Notes under the pieces: generated by a model
The model's input: only the letters and a program-made list of their open reading frames with translations
What the model was told of the DNA's origin: nothing
Databases searched by the model: none
Position numbers and translations under genes: made by a program
Shown here: positions 45,534 to 58,305 of the stretch, piece after piece
Numbering within the stretch: the first letter of the stretch is position 1
How the letters are laid out: each line of letters opens with the position of its first letter
NCBI GenBank assembly: GCA_963921825.1
Contig: OY997595.1
Location: forward strand, 16,423,228 to 16,487,227
Direction: 5' to 3'
From: Erodium maritimum
Taxonomy: Eukaryota > Streptophyta > Magnoliopsida > Geraniales > Geraniaceae
Length of the DNA: 64,000 nucleotides

Positions 45534-47221
45534 TGTTGGGTCTCGAGGTAGGGTTGGAGATGAACCAACTCACAGCGGAAAATCAATGAAAACCAAGAGA
45601 CGATTAAAACCACGAAACAACTAACAAAGAATGGATTCACAAGAGAAAAATTCAGCACCAGTTCTTAACAAAACAAGAACACCGGGTAACAAATGATTGG
45701 CTTGAGTCTCCAAGACGCCTACGTATCCACATGGGAATCAAAGGCACATAGTTCTTCTCTTTGAGGACTCAAGAGCACAAAAATGGAGGTGGAAACTAGC
45801 CAAACCCGAAATTGCCATGGAGAGGAGGGAGAAGTTGTGTTTCCTATTCTTGTCTTGTGTTTGTTATGTTGATAAAAGATGACTTCAACATAACAAAACC
45901 CATACTTATCCAACTAAAGGAATGGGACAAGTATGGTGTCAAGTAAGGTGTAAATAGGACAAAGTGTGGCTAGATAAGATGGGGTTAGGTGGTGAATCAC
46001 CAATACCTTAATCCTTGTCATGCTTACTTAGTACTAATTAATCAAGACTTGATTAATTAGTTCCATGAGCCTTGGTTGCATGGGCCTTTCATGGGCCTCT
46101 TGGAACATGGACCGTGGCCATTTCCAACGAGGTCCCGTGATTCGCTCATCGCCTCCAAGCCTTCCATACCGGAAATGTCCAACATCATCCGACGCGATCA
46201 ATCCCAAGACTCCAGGCCTTGTCTCGATCCGTAAAGTCCTATTCGCTTACGGGCACATGACCCAAAACCTAGTTTTGGTCATGTCCCGAGACAACTCCCT
46301 TTTGGCCATTCTCCATAAATGTGTCAATGAGTTTCACCCTCCGGTGTGACTCTTAGGTTTATGCATGTCAATAGATCGACGTAAAATCCCATTTTACTTG
46401 ATCCTATTTAAGTGGCAACTAACGAGACTTTAGTATTGCCTGACACTGCATAACGAATCGACCCTGTCGATTCTAACCTTTCCGTCGTCCCTGTCATTAT
46501 CCTTTTATCTCCGATATCCTGATTGAGATAAGGCATAGAGCTGCCATCCTTATTATTCTCAATCACTGTTCCTTGATATGTGAGATGACTTAATATATGA
46601 TACCAAGTATCATGTGCATGGCCATGCTATTCTTTCAGTCACTCTCGATCAAGCGGCCGAGAACCGATATCTTTCTCATACCTCAGTATGAGGGATAAAT
46701 CCCTTAGTCGTCTTTCGTGTCACTCATGTAGCCCGTCCCCAAGCCAATCCTGGCCGTTATGGAAGCCATGTTAGGGACAACGTTAGGCTCAGGTCAAACT
46801 CAGTTGTTGACTACATAGCAATCACAAAGACTCCTTGGTCTAAGGATACATGACAAGCTACGACACTAAATATGTTCATGACTTAATCTATGACACATAT
46901 TCAGGGTGGGTCGTCCAATATCATGTCCCACATGATATCTATGATCAGACTCCGGAATCCCATTCCAATGACTAACAGAACGTAAGCCATAAAGAGCCAT
47001 CTTTCATACTAGTCGCTTCTAGTGAAGCTTTGTTGACTAGGGACCCATCGAATGTGATCTATCTCGATCTATGGTTCTATTCGCATTGTGGGCATAGATC
47101 AGAGCACACATCGATATATTACTCCAACACATAAGTAATATAAAGCTGCTTTAATTTTATTGCTAATGATGATATATACATTTGGACTTTTAGGATTGAA
47201 CTACGGGTAGTAAGACTAACA
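45534..47221 (+). mobile_element. solo LTR of an unrelated family inside solo LTR 4, TSD CGGCG
   Basis: Begins TGTTGGGTCTCG and ends GACTAACA. CGGCG at 45529-45533 is repeated exactly at 47222-47226. It is 1688 bp with no coding domain. Terminal TGTTGG / CTAACA and this length fit a copia-type LTR, but the superfamily cannot be proven without an internal region. It may also be inserted in either orientation; plus is assigned from the TG...CA reading, which is symmetrical. Confidence 0.82.
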
Positions 47222-47728
47222 CGGCGGAGGAGACTTTTGGGCATCTTGAAGTGACTAAGCGTTTGGAAAGCGATCGAGGTAGGGAAGAGTAGTAATTACC
47301 GCTTTTAATTAAAGAATATTAATAGTATGCATATAGGAAATCAATAACCGGATGAGTCTTAGCTTGCATATAGGATGTGATTCACTAGTATAATCGTATT
47401 TCAATTATGGGAATTGTCGTGATGTAGAATCACATGTGGCCATGTCGGGCCTTAGGATTGTATGTTGGTTGCATTTGATTGTGGTGAATCGTCCTTAAAT
47501 GTCGAAGTTTAGTCTACTAGTTTGTTAATTTAAGAATCATTTTATGCTATATGAATTAAGATGAATGTTGTATGAATGTTTGTTTCGTGACATGATTGAT
47601 TGAATGAATGTGATGAATGTGATATGAATGTTGTCTTGTGATATGATCGGGTGAATGATAGACCGATGTGGTATGCTTGGTAAGTTATGCCGGTAAGTTG
47701 TTGGTATGATAAGCTCGGTGAACTCATT

Positions 47729-48125
47729 TGGTATGGTATTGTGTGGTGTGACTTGTACCCCTTGTTATGGGAAGATACCCGAACGAGGTATGTGCCGGTC
47801 CGGTATGTGTGTGATGTATTGTCATTTGGTATGGTATTGTGTGGTGTGACTTGTACCCCATGATATGGGAAGATACCCGACCGAGGTGTGTGCCGGTCCG
47901 GTATGTGTGTGATGTATTGTCGTTTGGTATGGTATTGTGTGGTGTGACTTGTACCCCATGCTATGGGAAGATACCCGACCGAGGTGTGTGCCGGTCTGGT
48001 ATGTTGTTTATGTGATTTACCCCGATGTGCGTTTCTGGGAAGACCGATGTGCGTTTCCGGTATATTGTTTACCCCGATGTGCATTTCCGGGAAGACCGAT
48101 GTGTATTCCGGTATGATGTGGTTGA
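47729..48125 (+). repeat. about 98-bp tandem repeat in solo LTR 4
   Basis: Three nearly identical copies of a unit beginning TTTGGTATGGTATTGTGTGG, followed by shorter repeats of GATGTGCGTTTCCGG to about 48125. Related shorter units fill 52540-52860 of solo LTR 5. Confidence 0.85.
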
Positions 48126-48641
48126 CTCGTGCCGTGTGATATGGTGTATTATTGGACACTTGTTGTGTGTATGGTTATTAATGATTGACTATGTGTGGTG
48201 ACTAGTTTGGTACGATGTAGTTGCTTATGCCTGTTAAGTGATTCTTATGTGACTCGTGTGTAACGTTATGGGTGTTCGACAACGAACTATACGATGTAAT
48301 TGTTGAGATGTGCGTCGTGATCAGATTGTCATGGGGACTTATTTTATGATGTGAGACATCGGATATGAGTAACATTCGTAATGATCTTAGTAGTATAGTG
48401 TCCCAAGGTTGAGTGTTGAGAACCGTCTAGTGTTCTTTCTTATGTCCGTATGATGTCGGGTTTGGGTGACGTTTGTAGTCGAGGTTGTAAAAGATTGTCC
48501 TACTGTTTATAAGGTTCTATATCTTGGATCTATTACCGATATTGTTGTGTTCCCGTTGATTTTCTATTTTTGGTGTCGTTTATTAATAAGTGTTTTGAAT
48601 CGAGTAATTTATGGCGACGGGGCGGAAGACCTTTCCCTTTA

Positions 48642-48695
48642 CTACTTTTTCCTACTGAGCGTAAGCTCACCCCCTCTGTTTTTACTGTTTTACAG
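48642..48695 (+). other. conserved LTR block with hairpin and splice-acceptor-like sequence
   Basis: CCTACTGAGCGTAAGCTCACC is followed by a pyrimidine-rich run ending TTTTACAG. The palindrome GAGC-GTAA-GCTC can fold. The same arrangement is at 53089-53140 and, inverted, in solo LTRs 1-3. Confidence 0.6.
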
Positions 48696-48959
48696 GTTTC
48701 GATGGTGAGTCGGCTTAGAGGACGACTCAGAGCTCGGGAGCTCATTGAGGGTATGGGGTTTCCTTAGTAGTGGCGTACTCCATTTTATGTACCGAACCTT
48801 GTTCAATTATTCGGTTTGAGCATCTGACTCGTGGTATTTTATTGTGTTTTGGAACTAAATGTCGGAATTTTATTTCATTAGTTTTCTTTTATTATTATTG
48901 TTCTATTTTATTTTATTTCACGTCTCGAGTTCGGTCAAAACCGGATTTGGGGCGTGACA

Positions 48960-49618
48960 CCTGCCATCACCAATAAGGCGAGCCTTATATTGCTCAAAAG
49001 AACCATCAGAACGAGTTTTATGACGAAAAATCCACATGGAACGAATGACATTCACTCCTATATACGTGGAACCAGAACCCACATTCTATTACTAATCAAA
49101 GCATTAAACTCGTCTATCAAAGCGAGTTTCCAATTAGTATCAAGCAGAGCATCTTTAGGATTACGGAAGATGGGGGATAAGGATGTGGTGGAGTGAAGAT
49201 CAAAAATCACCTTGGGTTTGGAGATATCGGACCTGCTCCGTGTGACCATCTGATGTGCGGGCGCAAAGGGAACAATGTCCAGTACACCAGCTTGGGTTGA
49301 TGTTGATGGAGGAGAAGGTTCGGGTTGGGGTGATGATTGGGCTTGGGTCGATGCTGGTGGAGGAGAAGGCTCGGGTTGGGGCCGATGTGGGCTGGCGGAA
49401 GCTGTTGGGCCAAGTGCAGTGATGAGGAGATGAAGCCCGAGACCGAGGAGCGGACTCGGCGCGCGGGTCATGGGTACTGCCATGAGCATGTGTGGGGCTT
49501 GGGCTTGGGTTGGGCCGAGCTGGTGGGTGCGGTCCAAAAAACATCTGGGCCGTGAAGCTGGAGATAAATGGTCAGACAGAAAATCATAGCTAGGATGAGG
49601 ATGCAAATGGATACACCG
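48960..49618 (-). pseudogene. copia B, linker and start of reverse transcriptase
   Basis: Minus-strand sequence with a proline/serine-rich linker (about 49544-49260), then ISKPKVIFDL..., TNWKLALIDEFNALISNRMWVLV and the following block that leads into the reverse transcriptase at 44297. A stop follows WVLVPRI and the frame is shifted relative to the next block, so the gene is dead. Confidence 0.8.
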
Positions 49619-50469
49619 TTATCCATTTTCATCAAATAATCCATGTCTCGATATAATAAATTTATTTTCCTTTAAATTAAAACAAATGTACCCTCTATGA
49701 TTAGGAGGAAATCCGACGAAGACACACGGTGTTGACCGAGCCTGCAGTTTGTTAATTGTGGTGGAGGGAAAAAGAGGAAAACACAAGCAACCGAAAACAC
49801 GCAGGTGAAAATATGAGGGAACACGATGATAGAGAGCAAATGTTGGAGAAGAGAAATTAAGTAATTTAGATGGGAGAATATTGGACGAGTTTGTAGACAT
49901 AGATAAGGCATATGGCCAATACGATAGGGGAATGGACGCATGAAGGAGTAAGGTACGAACCATGTTATTGACACTCCTGATCTTGCGTTTTGCACGTACA
50001 TTTTGAGAAGATGTATGTGGACACGAGAAGCGGAACACCAATCCTGATGAAACGCCGAATGTACGATACGGAGAGTTGTCAAACTCCTTTCCATTATCAT
50101 ATTGAAAACTTTGTATAGGAACCCCAAATTGTGTAGAAACATAGGCACTAAATGATAGAAATAACTGGAAAACATCGGATTTCTTGCCCAGGGGAAATGT
50201 CCTGACAAAATTAGTGAAATCATCAAGTAATATCAAATAATATTTATAACCAGAGGTGCTTAACACAAGGGATGTCCGTAAATCAGCATGCACAATATCA
50301 AAAGACGCATAAGTAGCAGTCATAGATGTTTGAAAAGGAAGCTTAACATGTTTACCAAGTACACACGACTGACAAACAGAATTAAAAGTGTTCGTACAAC
50401 CAATAAGTTTATTTCGACAAAGAGAATTAAACACCGGGGAACCCGGATGACCTAAACGAGAATGCCATA
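49619..50469 (-). pseudogene. copia B integrase region
   Basis: The minus-strand frame (50434-49619) begins within the HHCC zinc finger (CQSCVLGKHVKLPF) and covers the integrase core: HADL near the first Asp, QYDNGKEFDN near the second, and the region normally ending in the catalytic Glu. It ends with VFGCLCFPLF and CVFVGFPPNHRGY. The upstream part of the zinc finger lies beyond solo LTR 5. The protein would insert element DNA; here it is split and inactive. Confidence 0.85.
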
Positions 50470-53415
50470 AGTAAGAACCGTCCCCGGTCGATCCCGATGA
50501 TTTTTGACGAAAGTTGACTTTCCGCCGGAAAAGTCAAACGATGACCCCAAGAGTCATTCAGGACCTTTCCGAGACCCAAAAAGCTTAGTCGTCATTACGG
50601 TTAGCTTAGTTGGGTCATTTCCTTTCAAATGACACCTTTTGTGAAAAAGTCAAACCTAGGTCAAACTAGGTCCAATTTGGAGTATTAACGAATAAATATA
50701 TTATGAGCTGAGATATTTATGGTAGGAGTGGGCCCCACATGGACACATGTCCATGTTAGCTTGGAGGGGAAGAAAAGTGGGAGAAAAGACCAATTGGTCC
50801 CCACTTATGGACAAAAGAGAGAGAGATAGGATAAAGGACGAAAGGGACATTTCCACCTTGAGGTTAAGACCACATGGGGCAAAAATTTCAGCGTTTTCTT
50901 CACCTTGGCCGAACAAAATAGCTAGAGAGAGAGAGAGAAGAAATCTTCTATTGAAGCTCCATTGCTTGAAGAAGAAGAAATGGAGGAAAAAAGAGCTCCT
51001 ATGGGTAATTTCCAACACTAATCTTCTCCAAAACGTCATTTTCCTCCTCCTTTCTCCATTTGTAAGGTAAGTCGTCAAACCAAATTCATTTTTATGAAGT
51101 TTGGGTTTATGGGTTTTCTAAAAAAGGCATGAACTGATCTTATTTCTTAGAGATTTAAGGTTCTAAGTGTTCAATTAGATGAGTTATGGAGAAAGTAGAG
51201 ATTAATGATGAAGTTTCATGGTTTTTTGGTGCTTTTTGATGAAACCCACCTTGGGTCTTGAAACTTTGGAATGTTTGAGGTGAAATTTGAAGTTTTAGAA
51301 CTTAAAAAATGGTGTTGTGGAGAACCTAAAACTAGTTAGGAACTTGTTGGGAGAAAGGAAGTATTTTTTCGGCGACCGGAGGTTCGCCAGAGCTCCGGCC
51401 GGTCGCTGGAATCCGGCCATCGGAGGAAGGGAGGACCGGCCATAATCGGCGAAAGAGAAGGCCATCCATAGTCGGCCACCTTTGGACCGTGACCGGCCCG
51501 ATCCGGTTCGGCCACCCACGGCCACGTGTGGCCGGGGGGGGGGGGGGCACATGGCCGTGAATTGGTTGTTTCATGCTTGGACGGTCTTGGGTGAACCCCA
51601 GGACGTTAATTTCACACCCGAAACGAATTATGGATGTGATTCGTGAAATTTCGGGAAAAACGATTAGAAACTTTAATTGCGAATTTAGAGCGCTCGAATC
51701 TCGGAATTTAATTCCGTCAAGTGCGTTGGAACAAGTAAATTTAATTATGAACGATAGAAACGAAAAGGGAAATTTTTGGAGTCCCGATGGACGTTTTCCC
51801 GATTCCGGGCAAAATGGGCCTTCTGGGCCCATTTTGACAAGTTGAGCAATTGGGGTTAGTTTAGGTATTTAACATTAAAACCGACCTAAAATATTTATTA
51901 ATTCTAGTATTAATTTATGATCCTAGACTTTATTCTCGAGCTCGGAGGAGGAGACTACTAGGCGTTCGTGTGACTAAGCGTTTAGAAAGCACTTGAGGTA
52001 GGGAAGAGTAGTAATTACCGCTTTTATTTAAAGAATGCTAATAGTATGCATATAGGATGTTAATAACCGGAAGAGTCTTAGCTTGCATATAGGATGTGAT
52101 TAACTAGAATAACCGATTTCAATTATAGGAATTGCCTTGCTGTAGAATCACATGTGGCCATGTCGGGCCTTAGGATTGTGTGTTGGTTGCGATTGATTGT
52201 GGTTAATAGTCATAAAAATGTCGATGTACGGTATATTCCTTGTTTACCTTAAGAATCATGGTATGCTCTTTGAATATGATGAATGTGATATAAATGATGA
52301 TCTCGTGTTATGATTGGATGAATGAATGTGTTGAATGCAGTATAAATTGTTGTGTTGTGATATGATCGGGTGAATGATAGACCGATATGATGTGCTTGGT
52401 AAGTTATGTCGGTAAGCCTTGATGGTATGATAAGTTCGTTGAAAATGTTTGTTATAGTGTTGTGCGGTGTGACTTGTACCTCATGCGACGGGAAGATACT
52501 CGACCGAGGTGTGTGCCAGTCTGATATGTGTGTGATGTATTGTTTGCTTACCCCGATGTGCGTTTCCGGGAAGACACCTAGGCCGATGTGCGTTTCCGGT
52601 ATGGTATATTGTTTGTTTACCCCAAGGTGTGTTTCCGGGAAGACATCTAGGCCGATGAGCGTTTCCGGTATGATGTATTGCTTGTTTACCCCGATGTGTG
52701 TTTTCGGGAAGACCGATGTGCGTTTCTAGTGTATTGTTCCACCCCGATGATGCGTGTTCCGGGAAGACATCTAGACCGAGGGTGTATCCCGGTATGATGT
52801 ATTTTGTTTCACCCCGATGTTGAATTTCGGGAAGATATCTAGACCGAGGCCGTGTCCTGGTACGATATGTTGAGTTGCGTGTGTGAGTCGGGGTATCATG
52901 ATTATTGTCATTATGTTCGTGTGATGTGGCTTTGTGTGATGTCGTAGTGGTTTATATGTTTTCCTAGCTTGGTTCTATGCTCAATAATGTTGGGTTCCTG
53001 TTAGTTTTCTATTCGTGTTGTCGGTTATTAGTCTATATTTCTTGACTTAGTAATTATGGTGACGGAGCGGATGTCCAATCCCGTTACTACTTTTTCCTAC
53101 TGAGCGAAAGCTCACCCCCTCTGTTCTTACTATTTTACAGGTTTTGATTGTGAGTCGGTCTAGAGAACGTCTCAGAGCTCTAGAGCTCATCGAGAGTCCG
53201 GGGATTTAACATTTATTAGTGACGTACTTTACCTTTTTTTACTAGACCTTACTCCCTTTATTGTGGATTTAGAACAATGCCTTATGATTATCGGAGTTGT
53301 TTATTTTGGAACTAAATTCGAAGGTTTTGTTATTTAACTTTCCTTTTATTCTTATTTTATTATTTTCTTTAGTTCACGCCTCGAGTCCGGCCAAAACCGG
53401 ATTTGGGGCGTGACA
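50470..53415 (+). mobile_element. solo LTR 5, TSD CCATA
   Basis: Begins AGTAAGAACCG (first T mutated) and ends GGGGCGTGACA. CCATA at 50465-50469 is repeated exactly at 53416-53420. It is 2946 bp with no internal region. It splits copia B between the HHCC finger and upstream sequence. A 14-base G run lies at 51534-51547. Confidence 0.9.
52540..52860 (+). repeat. tandem GATGTGCGTTTCCGG repeats in solo LTR 5
   Basis: About eight degenerate copies alternating with ACCCCGATG and GGGAAGAC words, at the same position as the array in solo LTR 4. Confidence 0.7.
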
Positions 53416-54187
53416 CCATAAAACTAGAGCCACAGTTGCAGAAGCTGAAAAGGGAAATAATGAACGACACGAAATATTATATGTGACGAGATAGAAATCG
53501 TATGTGCTATTGCATCTCAAAACCAGATGTCCCGTCGACAAATCTTTCACAGAAAAACCAAGAGGGTCAAATTCAATCGAGACATTATTATCACAAGTGA
53601 AACGACGTACATAAAGCAAATTCTTAACAAGTTTAAGGGCATGGATAACATTATTTAAGGTGTAATTTGGATGAGTTGGAAATAAAGATGCTTGACCATA
53701 ACCAGAAATAGAAATGTGATTTCCGTCACCAACAATAACATATCGATTAATGTTCGAATTAACATAAAAAAAGTAATGTACCTGAATTCGCTGTCATGTG
53801 AGAGGAGTACCCGTATCCATGTACCATCGACCATCCGGAACTTGCTGCATGGAAAGATTAGCCATGGCGCTGGAAATGTCAGTCAGAACTGTCAAGTGGG
53901 CTAGAGATAGTGTATTGGGCCGAGAACCCGAAACTCCTTGTTGTCCAGGCCGAGGTGACGACCCACGAACCCACTGACCTGGAACAGGCGGGTAAGTACA
54001 AGGTGGTAGCTGGACATGTTGCTGCTGATAGGGCCAGAATTGTGGCTGCGGTTGGGCCCAATTTGGCGGCCCAAACCAAAATTGTTGCTCATTCCAATAT
54101 ATGGACTGAAGCGCAGCCCATGCTTGCTGATATTTCATCTCATTGACATTGGGAAACGAGTTGAGCAAGGCTGAACTGGGAAAACTC
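53416..54187 (-). pseudogene. copia B gag C-terminus and protease remnant
   Basis: On the minus strand, 54168-53794 is a glutamine/proline-rich gag tail (YQQQHVQLPP) followed by WYMDTGT, the protease active-site motif. 53619-53416 continues toward the zinc finger that resumes at 50469. The N-terminal gag domain and the 5' LTR are absent, so the element is truncated at about 54187. Confidence 0.75.
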
Positions 54188-54860
54188 TAGTTGCAGCTTC
54201 GTCTCATGGAACCGATGCATGGACTACACTCTGTGTTTGGGCTTCCAAGAAGAAAGATGGGACGTTTTGTCTCTGACTTCGAGAGGCGAGGATTGGCAGG
54301 ATTACATTTTCTGTTTTTTGTTCCTTGTTTCGTTTTTAGGAAAAATGTTTGGCCTTTTGGCTCTCCTTACTGGAGCTACTTTATAATCGTTGTCTTTTAC
54401 CCTGCTTCTTCTTGAATCAGGGCATTCCGGTTCCTTTTTTCAAATCGGTATCATTAGTACATTTTCAAGCTTTTAAAAAAACCACCATCAAATAATTGAT
54501 TTTGAATCACAATAGGAAATTACTTTCAAGTTGTCAGTATGTCTTTACATAAACATGGAGTACTTGGTTCCTTGAAGGTAGCTCATGACTTTTTTTGTAT
54601 CTCTCTAAGTGATATTTACATGGATTACTCTAATTTCGACCCAACATTCCAATTACAAATGTTATGTTAGGTATTGTACAAACTTTAGTGTACATTAAGC
54701 TTCCAACAATATAGGCATAAGAAAAATGGTTTTTTCTTTCCATTTCGTGATCATTTGTTCGATATTGGTTAAAATTGAACTTATGTATTGTGTATGTATA
54801 TTTATGAATTGAGAAGTCAACTTTTTCGGCCTTTAGGTTTTCTCAATTTTCTCTCACCTT
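54188..54860. other. unassigned sequence right of copia B
   Basis: No supported gene. A GC-moderate segment (54190-54420) abuts the broken end of copia B; the rest is AT-rich. Confidence 0.4.
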
Positions 54861-56250
54861 TCAATACATGACACCTAATATTGCGTCATGCCCCGTCCCA
54901 TCTCGTCTCCCTCGAGCTCCGCCCGCCTCGACACCATCACTACCACCACCCTTTTGCATCCAACATCAAGTTCACAACCACTCATATGATGACCCCAATA
55001 GAGATTGTTGTCACCCACCATGTTGGCCTACCACCCGAGATGCCACATATCATGCCACTGGTCTCGTCAATGGACTTTATAAAACATGTACACCTTCAGA
55101 ATAAGAAGTCTCGTTTGCCTCCTCTCTTTACCCGTCCTCTACCACTGATGCTGCCAACCTCCTTCGTTGTATTACATCCAGACGCGATTGAAGAGGAGCC
55201 TCCGAGAGGTCTGCCAGACATGCTAACAGCGTCTGCAACAAATGAAGAAAGGTCGCAACCAGTACTTGTAACCCCCATCGTTGAGGGCACAACCCACGGC
55301 TGCGATCTCCTCCTGAATCTAGTGTTGGCCATCGCACAAACCCCCCTATCTCGGATCAGAGCTAACGGTCCATTCACAAGAGACTCTAGGCTGGCTAGAT
55401 TACGCCCTAAAGCGCCTGGGATGCCGTAAATCTCGTCCCAATGCACTTCCCATGAACGGAGTGTCGATGAGGACACCCATCGGCTCCCATGGGCGGAGGA
55501 GACCGAGCGACCCATGGAACATTTGAAGGAACCTATTAAACAAATTGGAGGAAGAATCAATGGGAGGGCTCACTTCCTTCTTCGGCCGACCAATCCATAG
55601 AAGCCTACCGATCTAGCGAGGAGGGTCACACCAACGACCCAATATTTCCTACCTACCATGAGAACGATCCTCGGGAAGCGGAAAAATGTGCCCTCTACCT
55701 CGTGGCAAGGAGAACCAAACGAGGCGAGGACAACATAAAATCTTCTGCCTAACAAGGTAGTTCATGATGTTGAACCCCAAAACATGTCGGCCTCGAGGGA
55801 CAAGGATCACCCATCCAGGCTATGGCATCAGCTTATTGGGAGGTACCAAATGTGAGGTATGGACGGAAGCCTCGCACGTGACAATGAGTGTGAGCTCGAG
55901 CAACGAAGCGTGTATGGGGATGTACGTCTCTCCCTGCAAAGGTCGGTGCACCCCTGACACCCCAATTCCCTCATTTCTTGGTGTTCTCCCTGCATGACTG
56001 TTATCTCTCCAACTGATCTTGTACATACATTTTCAGGTCGAGTTAAGGAATGACTATCGTAAACTATTGCTGATCAGCCACCTCACCACAACTCGGTTGT
56101 TAAATCGTACCCCTGAAATATCCGAATATGTCGTTATAAGGTTACCGTATAGAACCTATGAGTTAAGACCTATGTCTCACCTTTTTAAATTTATGTTTTT
56201 CAATTTATCTATGGCGTAAATGACCCTTATTATCATCAATAAATTCATTA
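54861..56250. other. degenerate coding-like region, probably transposon-derived
   Basis: Moderate GC and overlapping open frames on both strands (54881-55429 plus, 55560-55096 minus) with stops between. No domain was recognised. The texture resembles the decayed LINE ORF1 sequence at 27541-29199, but no direct match was seen. Confidence 0.3.
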
Positions 56251-56948
56251 TATGCACACACACAAAAAATGAATTTGAGTGGTCAATTGGGTTTGCTTGT
56301 GGCCCAACTGCCTTGACCCATAACAGAAGATAACTGCATATACATGGTCGGAATTTGTGGTGAAAACCCGGTTCCAGTGTTGTCGTGGGCTGCCGAAAAA
56401 CCCGAAAATGAGAGTTAAGGTAGTAATCGGTTAACCGTACCTAACTTTGAATTGAGATTGTCATTATTTAAAACTCAAGTTACTATTATTATTATTTAGT
56501 TCAAATCGAAATTAATTAATGAATCTGTTATTAATATGCTGTTTGGTTGTGTCCCCAACGTGTTTGCGTCAGAAACCAGAGGCAAGAAGGTGAAAGACCA
56601 TAAATTTGTGCACAGAACACATAAGAAAAGGAAAGTTGGTAGAATTCAAAGTCATGTTTTGTCTGATGAACTTTTGTCCTGCAGAGATTCAAAGCAAAGA
56701 CAAACCACGTATTTTTTTTCCCCTTTACCTTTTTATCCTTTACCTTCATATCATGTAGAGCTTATAAAAGAGAACTAATTTATGCACCGTACTTAAGATC
56801 TTGCAACAGTGATTCGATTTCTGAGACATCCTTTTCTTTTGGCGTTGGAACAGAGCAAGTGTCTGTCTCAGAGAAGACCAGCTAATCAAATGGTTGAATC
56901 AGTCTCATCGTATCAGAGACCTCTAAGAAATCTGGACCGTTGGATTGC
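56251..56948. other. 3' flank of the cyclin gene
   Basis: No supported gene. It should contain the 3' untranslated region of the minus-strand cyclin gene in its right part. Confidence 0.4.
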
Positions 56949-58305
56949 CTAACCACTGATCTTTGTCCTCTTCACTTCCCCAGTCTCTGACCTGACTGTG
57001 TATGTGGTTATGGCGATGTTTCTTCTTCTTTCACTCTCATGACAGCAGCTCGAAAACTGCAAATCCAGCACATTTGCAGGCGTGACGAAGCTCCCTGATC
57101 CGTATCCATCTATCACCGTGTCTTCCATTATCTCCAAACATAACATTATATGATCCTGATGATAAGAGATCAACCATTTTAATTTCAATGTGATCAATGA
57201 TAATCAATGAGATGTGTAGAACCAAGTTCGTACTTTATTTACAAATGAACAGTTGCAGATTGATTCCTTGAAACATGGGAAGAGTAGAGGGAGCAGTTCA
57301 TGGGAAGCGGAGAGCAGAGCTGATGCTGCAACCACTGAGGGCTTATATTCCAAGAGATTGATATCTGATAAATTAAACAAACAAAAAATGGTAAATTTCT
57401 GGGTTTTCGATATGGGTTTATGCTGAATTGAAATGGGTTTTGTTCCGTGTTCTACCATTTTGAGCCATGAGGATGATTTCAGTAGCTCGAGCTTTGAGGG
57501 CCTGCAACAATGGCGGGTCTTTGAGCTTGAAGAGGGAGGTGAAGAAAGAGAGGAAAGAGAAGGGAGTAACTGATCGCGTTCTCCATTTCAGAGCTCCCAA
57601 GATGAGCATCTCCATGCGCTGTATTGTTTGCGTATCGAATATAAAACCACCATCACACTACACACAAAACAGAAACCAAAGATCACCATAAAAATTGGAT
57701 CTTTATGTTCGTTAGAGGTGAGAACATGGCTATGTAATCGAATTTTACCTGAAAATCAGAGAGGCTGAAGTCTTTTTTCAGCATCTTGGCAGCTAGAGAG
57801 ATACAAGAGATAGCAAGGAGCTTGATGATCCAAGGCTTGGACTGCTGAATATCAAGTTTCAGTTAGATCTTGAGACAACAATAAAACCGGGAAAAGAAAA
57901 TGAATATAAATTAGTCGACAGAATATTTGTACAAGACAACGTTATGCACTTCTGGTTTCATTACCTGTATTCCTTGGCGGGACAAGAACCGATCCAGGTA
58001 ATTAACGGCCAAGTAGTTGAGCATAGGGTCGAATTTGCAACAGAGCTATAAGATTTACAAAAACATGAAACCAGTTTCAGACAACACCCAGACCAGTAAT
58101 TTGAAGATAGAGAATGCAAATGGAGGTGTTATTTTTTTTTTCTTTTCACCTGTGAGATTAAGAAGACGACTTTTGATCTAACATAAACATCGAAGTCTAC
58201 GGTTTTGAGTGTTGCAGAGGGCATGTGGTCTGATTCAGTGAGAAACAGAACAGAGTCGTGGCCATCTTCAAAGATCGTCAATGGGTTTTCAAGATCGAGC
58301 TCCAT
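56949..58305 (-). CDS. CYCD6;1-like: D-type cyclin, CYCD6-like
   Basis: Six exons on the minus strand: 58305-58150, 58045-57965, 57844-57749, 57657-57456, 57364-57234 and 57155-56949. All introns are GT-AG and phases are consistent, giving 290 residues. The start MELDLENPL and the SDHMPS block match CYCD6. LAVNYLDRFLS and SKPWIIKLLAISCISLAAKM form the N-terminal cyclin box; LGALKWRTRSVTPFSFLSFF and LEYKPSVVAASALL form the C-terminal cyclin fold. The C-terminus includes VTPANVLD. The retinoblastoma-binding LxCxE motif of other D cyclins is absent, as usual for the short CYCD6 class. In Arabidopsis CYCD6;1 acts with cyclin-dependent kinase in formative divisions of root ground tissue under SHR/SCR; orthology here is inferred. 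Exon 3 could start three bases later. No disruption was found, so the gene is probably intact. Confidence 0.93.

Larger units (their letters stand above)
44298..48959 (+). mobile_element. solo LTR 4, TSD CCTGC, carrying a second solo LTR
   Basis: Begins TGTAAGAACTGCC and ends GGGGCGTGACA. CCTGC at 44293-44297 is repeated exactly at 48960-48964. A nested solo LTR of another family with its TSD accounts for 1693 bp, so this LTR is about 2.97 kb. No internal region. Joining the sequence on both sides restores the order of the interrupted copia B frame, which confirms the boundaries independently. Confidence 0.92.

Noticed and set aside
47542-48159. 205-codon open frame on the minus strand of solo LTR 4
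   Set aside because: It is a translation of the 98-bp tandem array, so it is repetitive by construction and not a gene.
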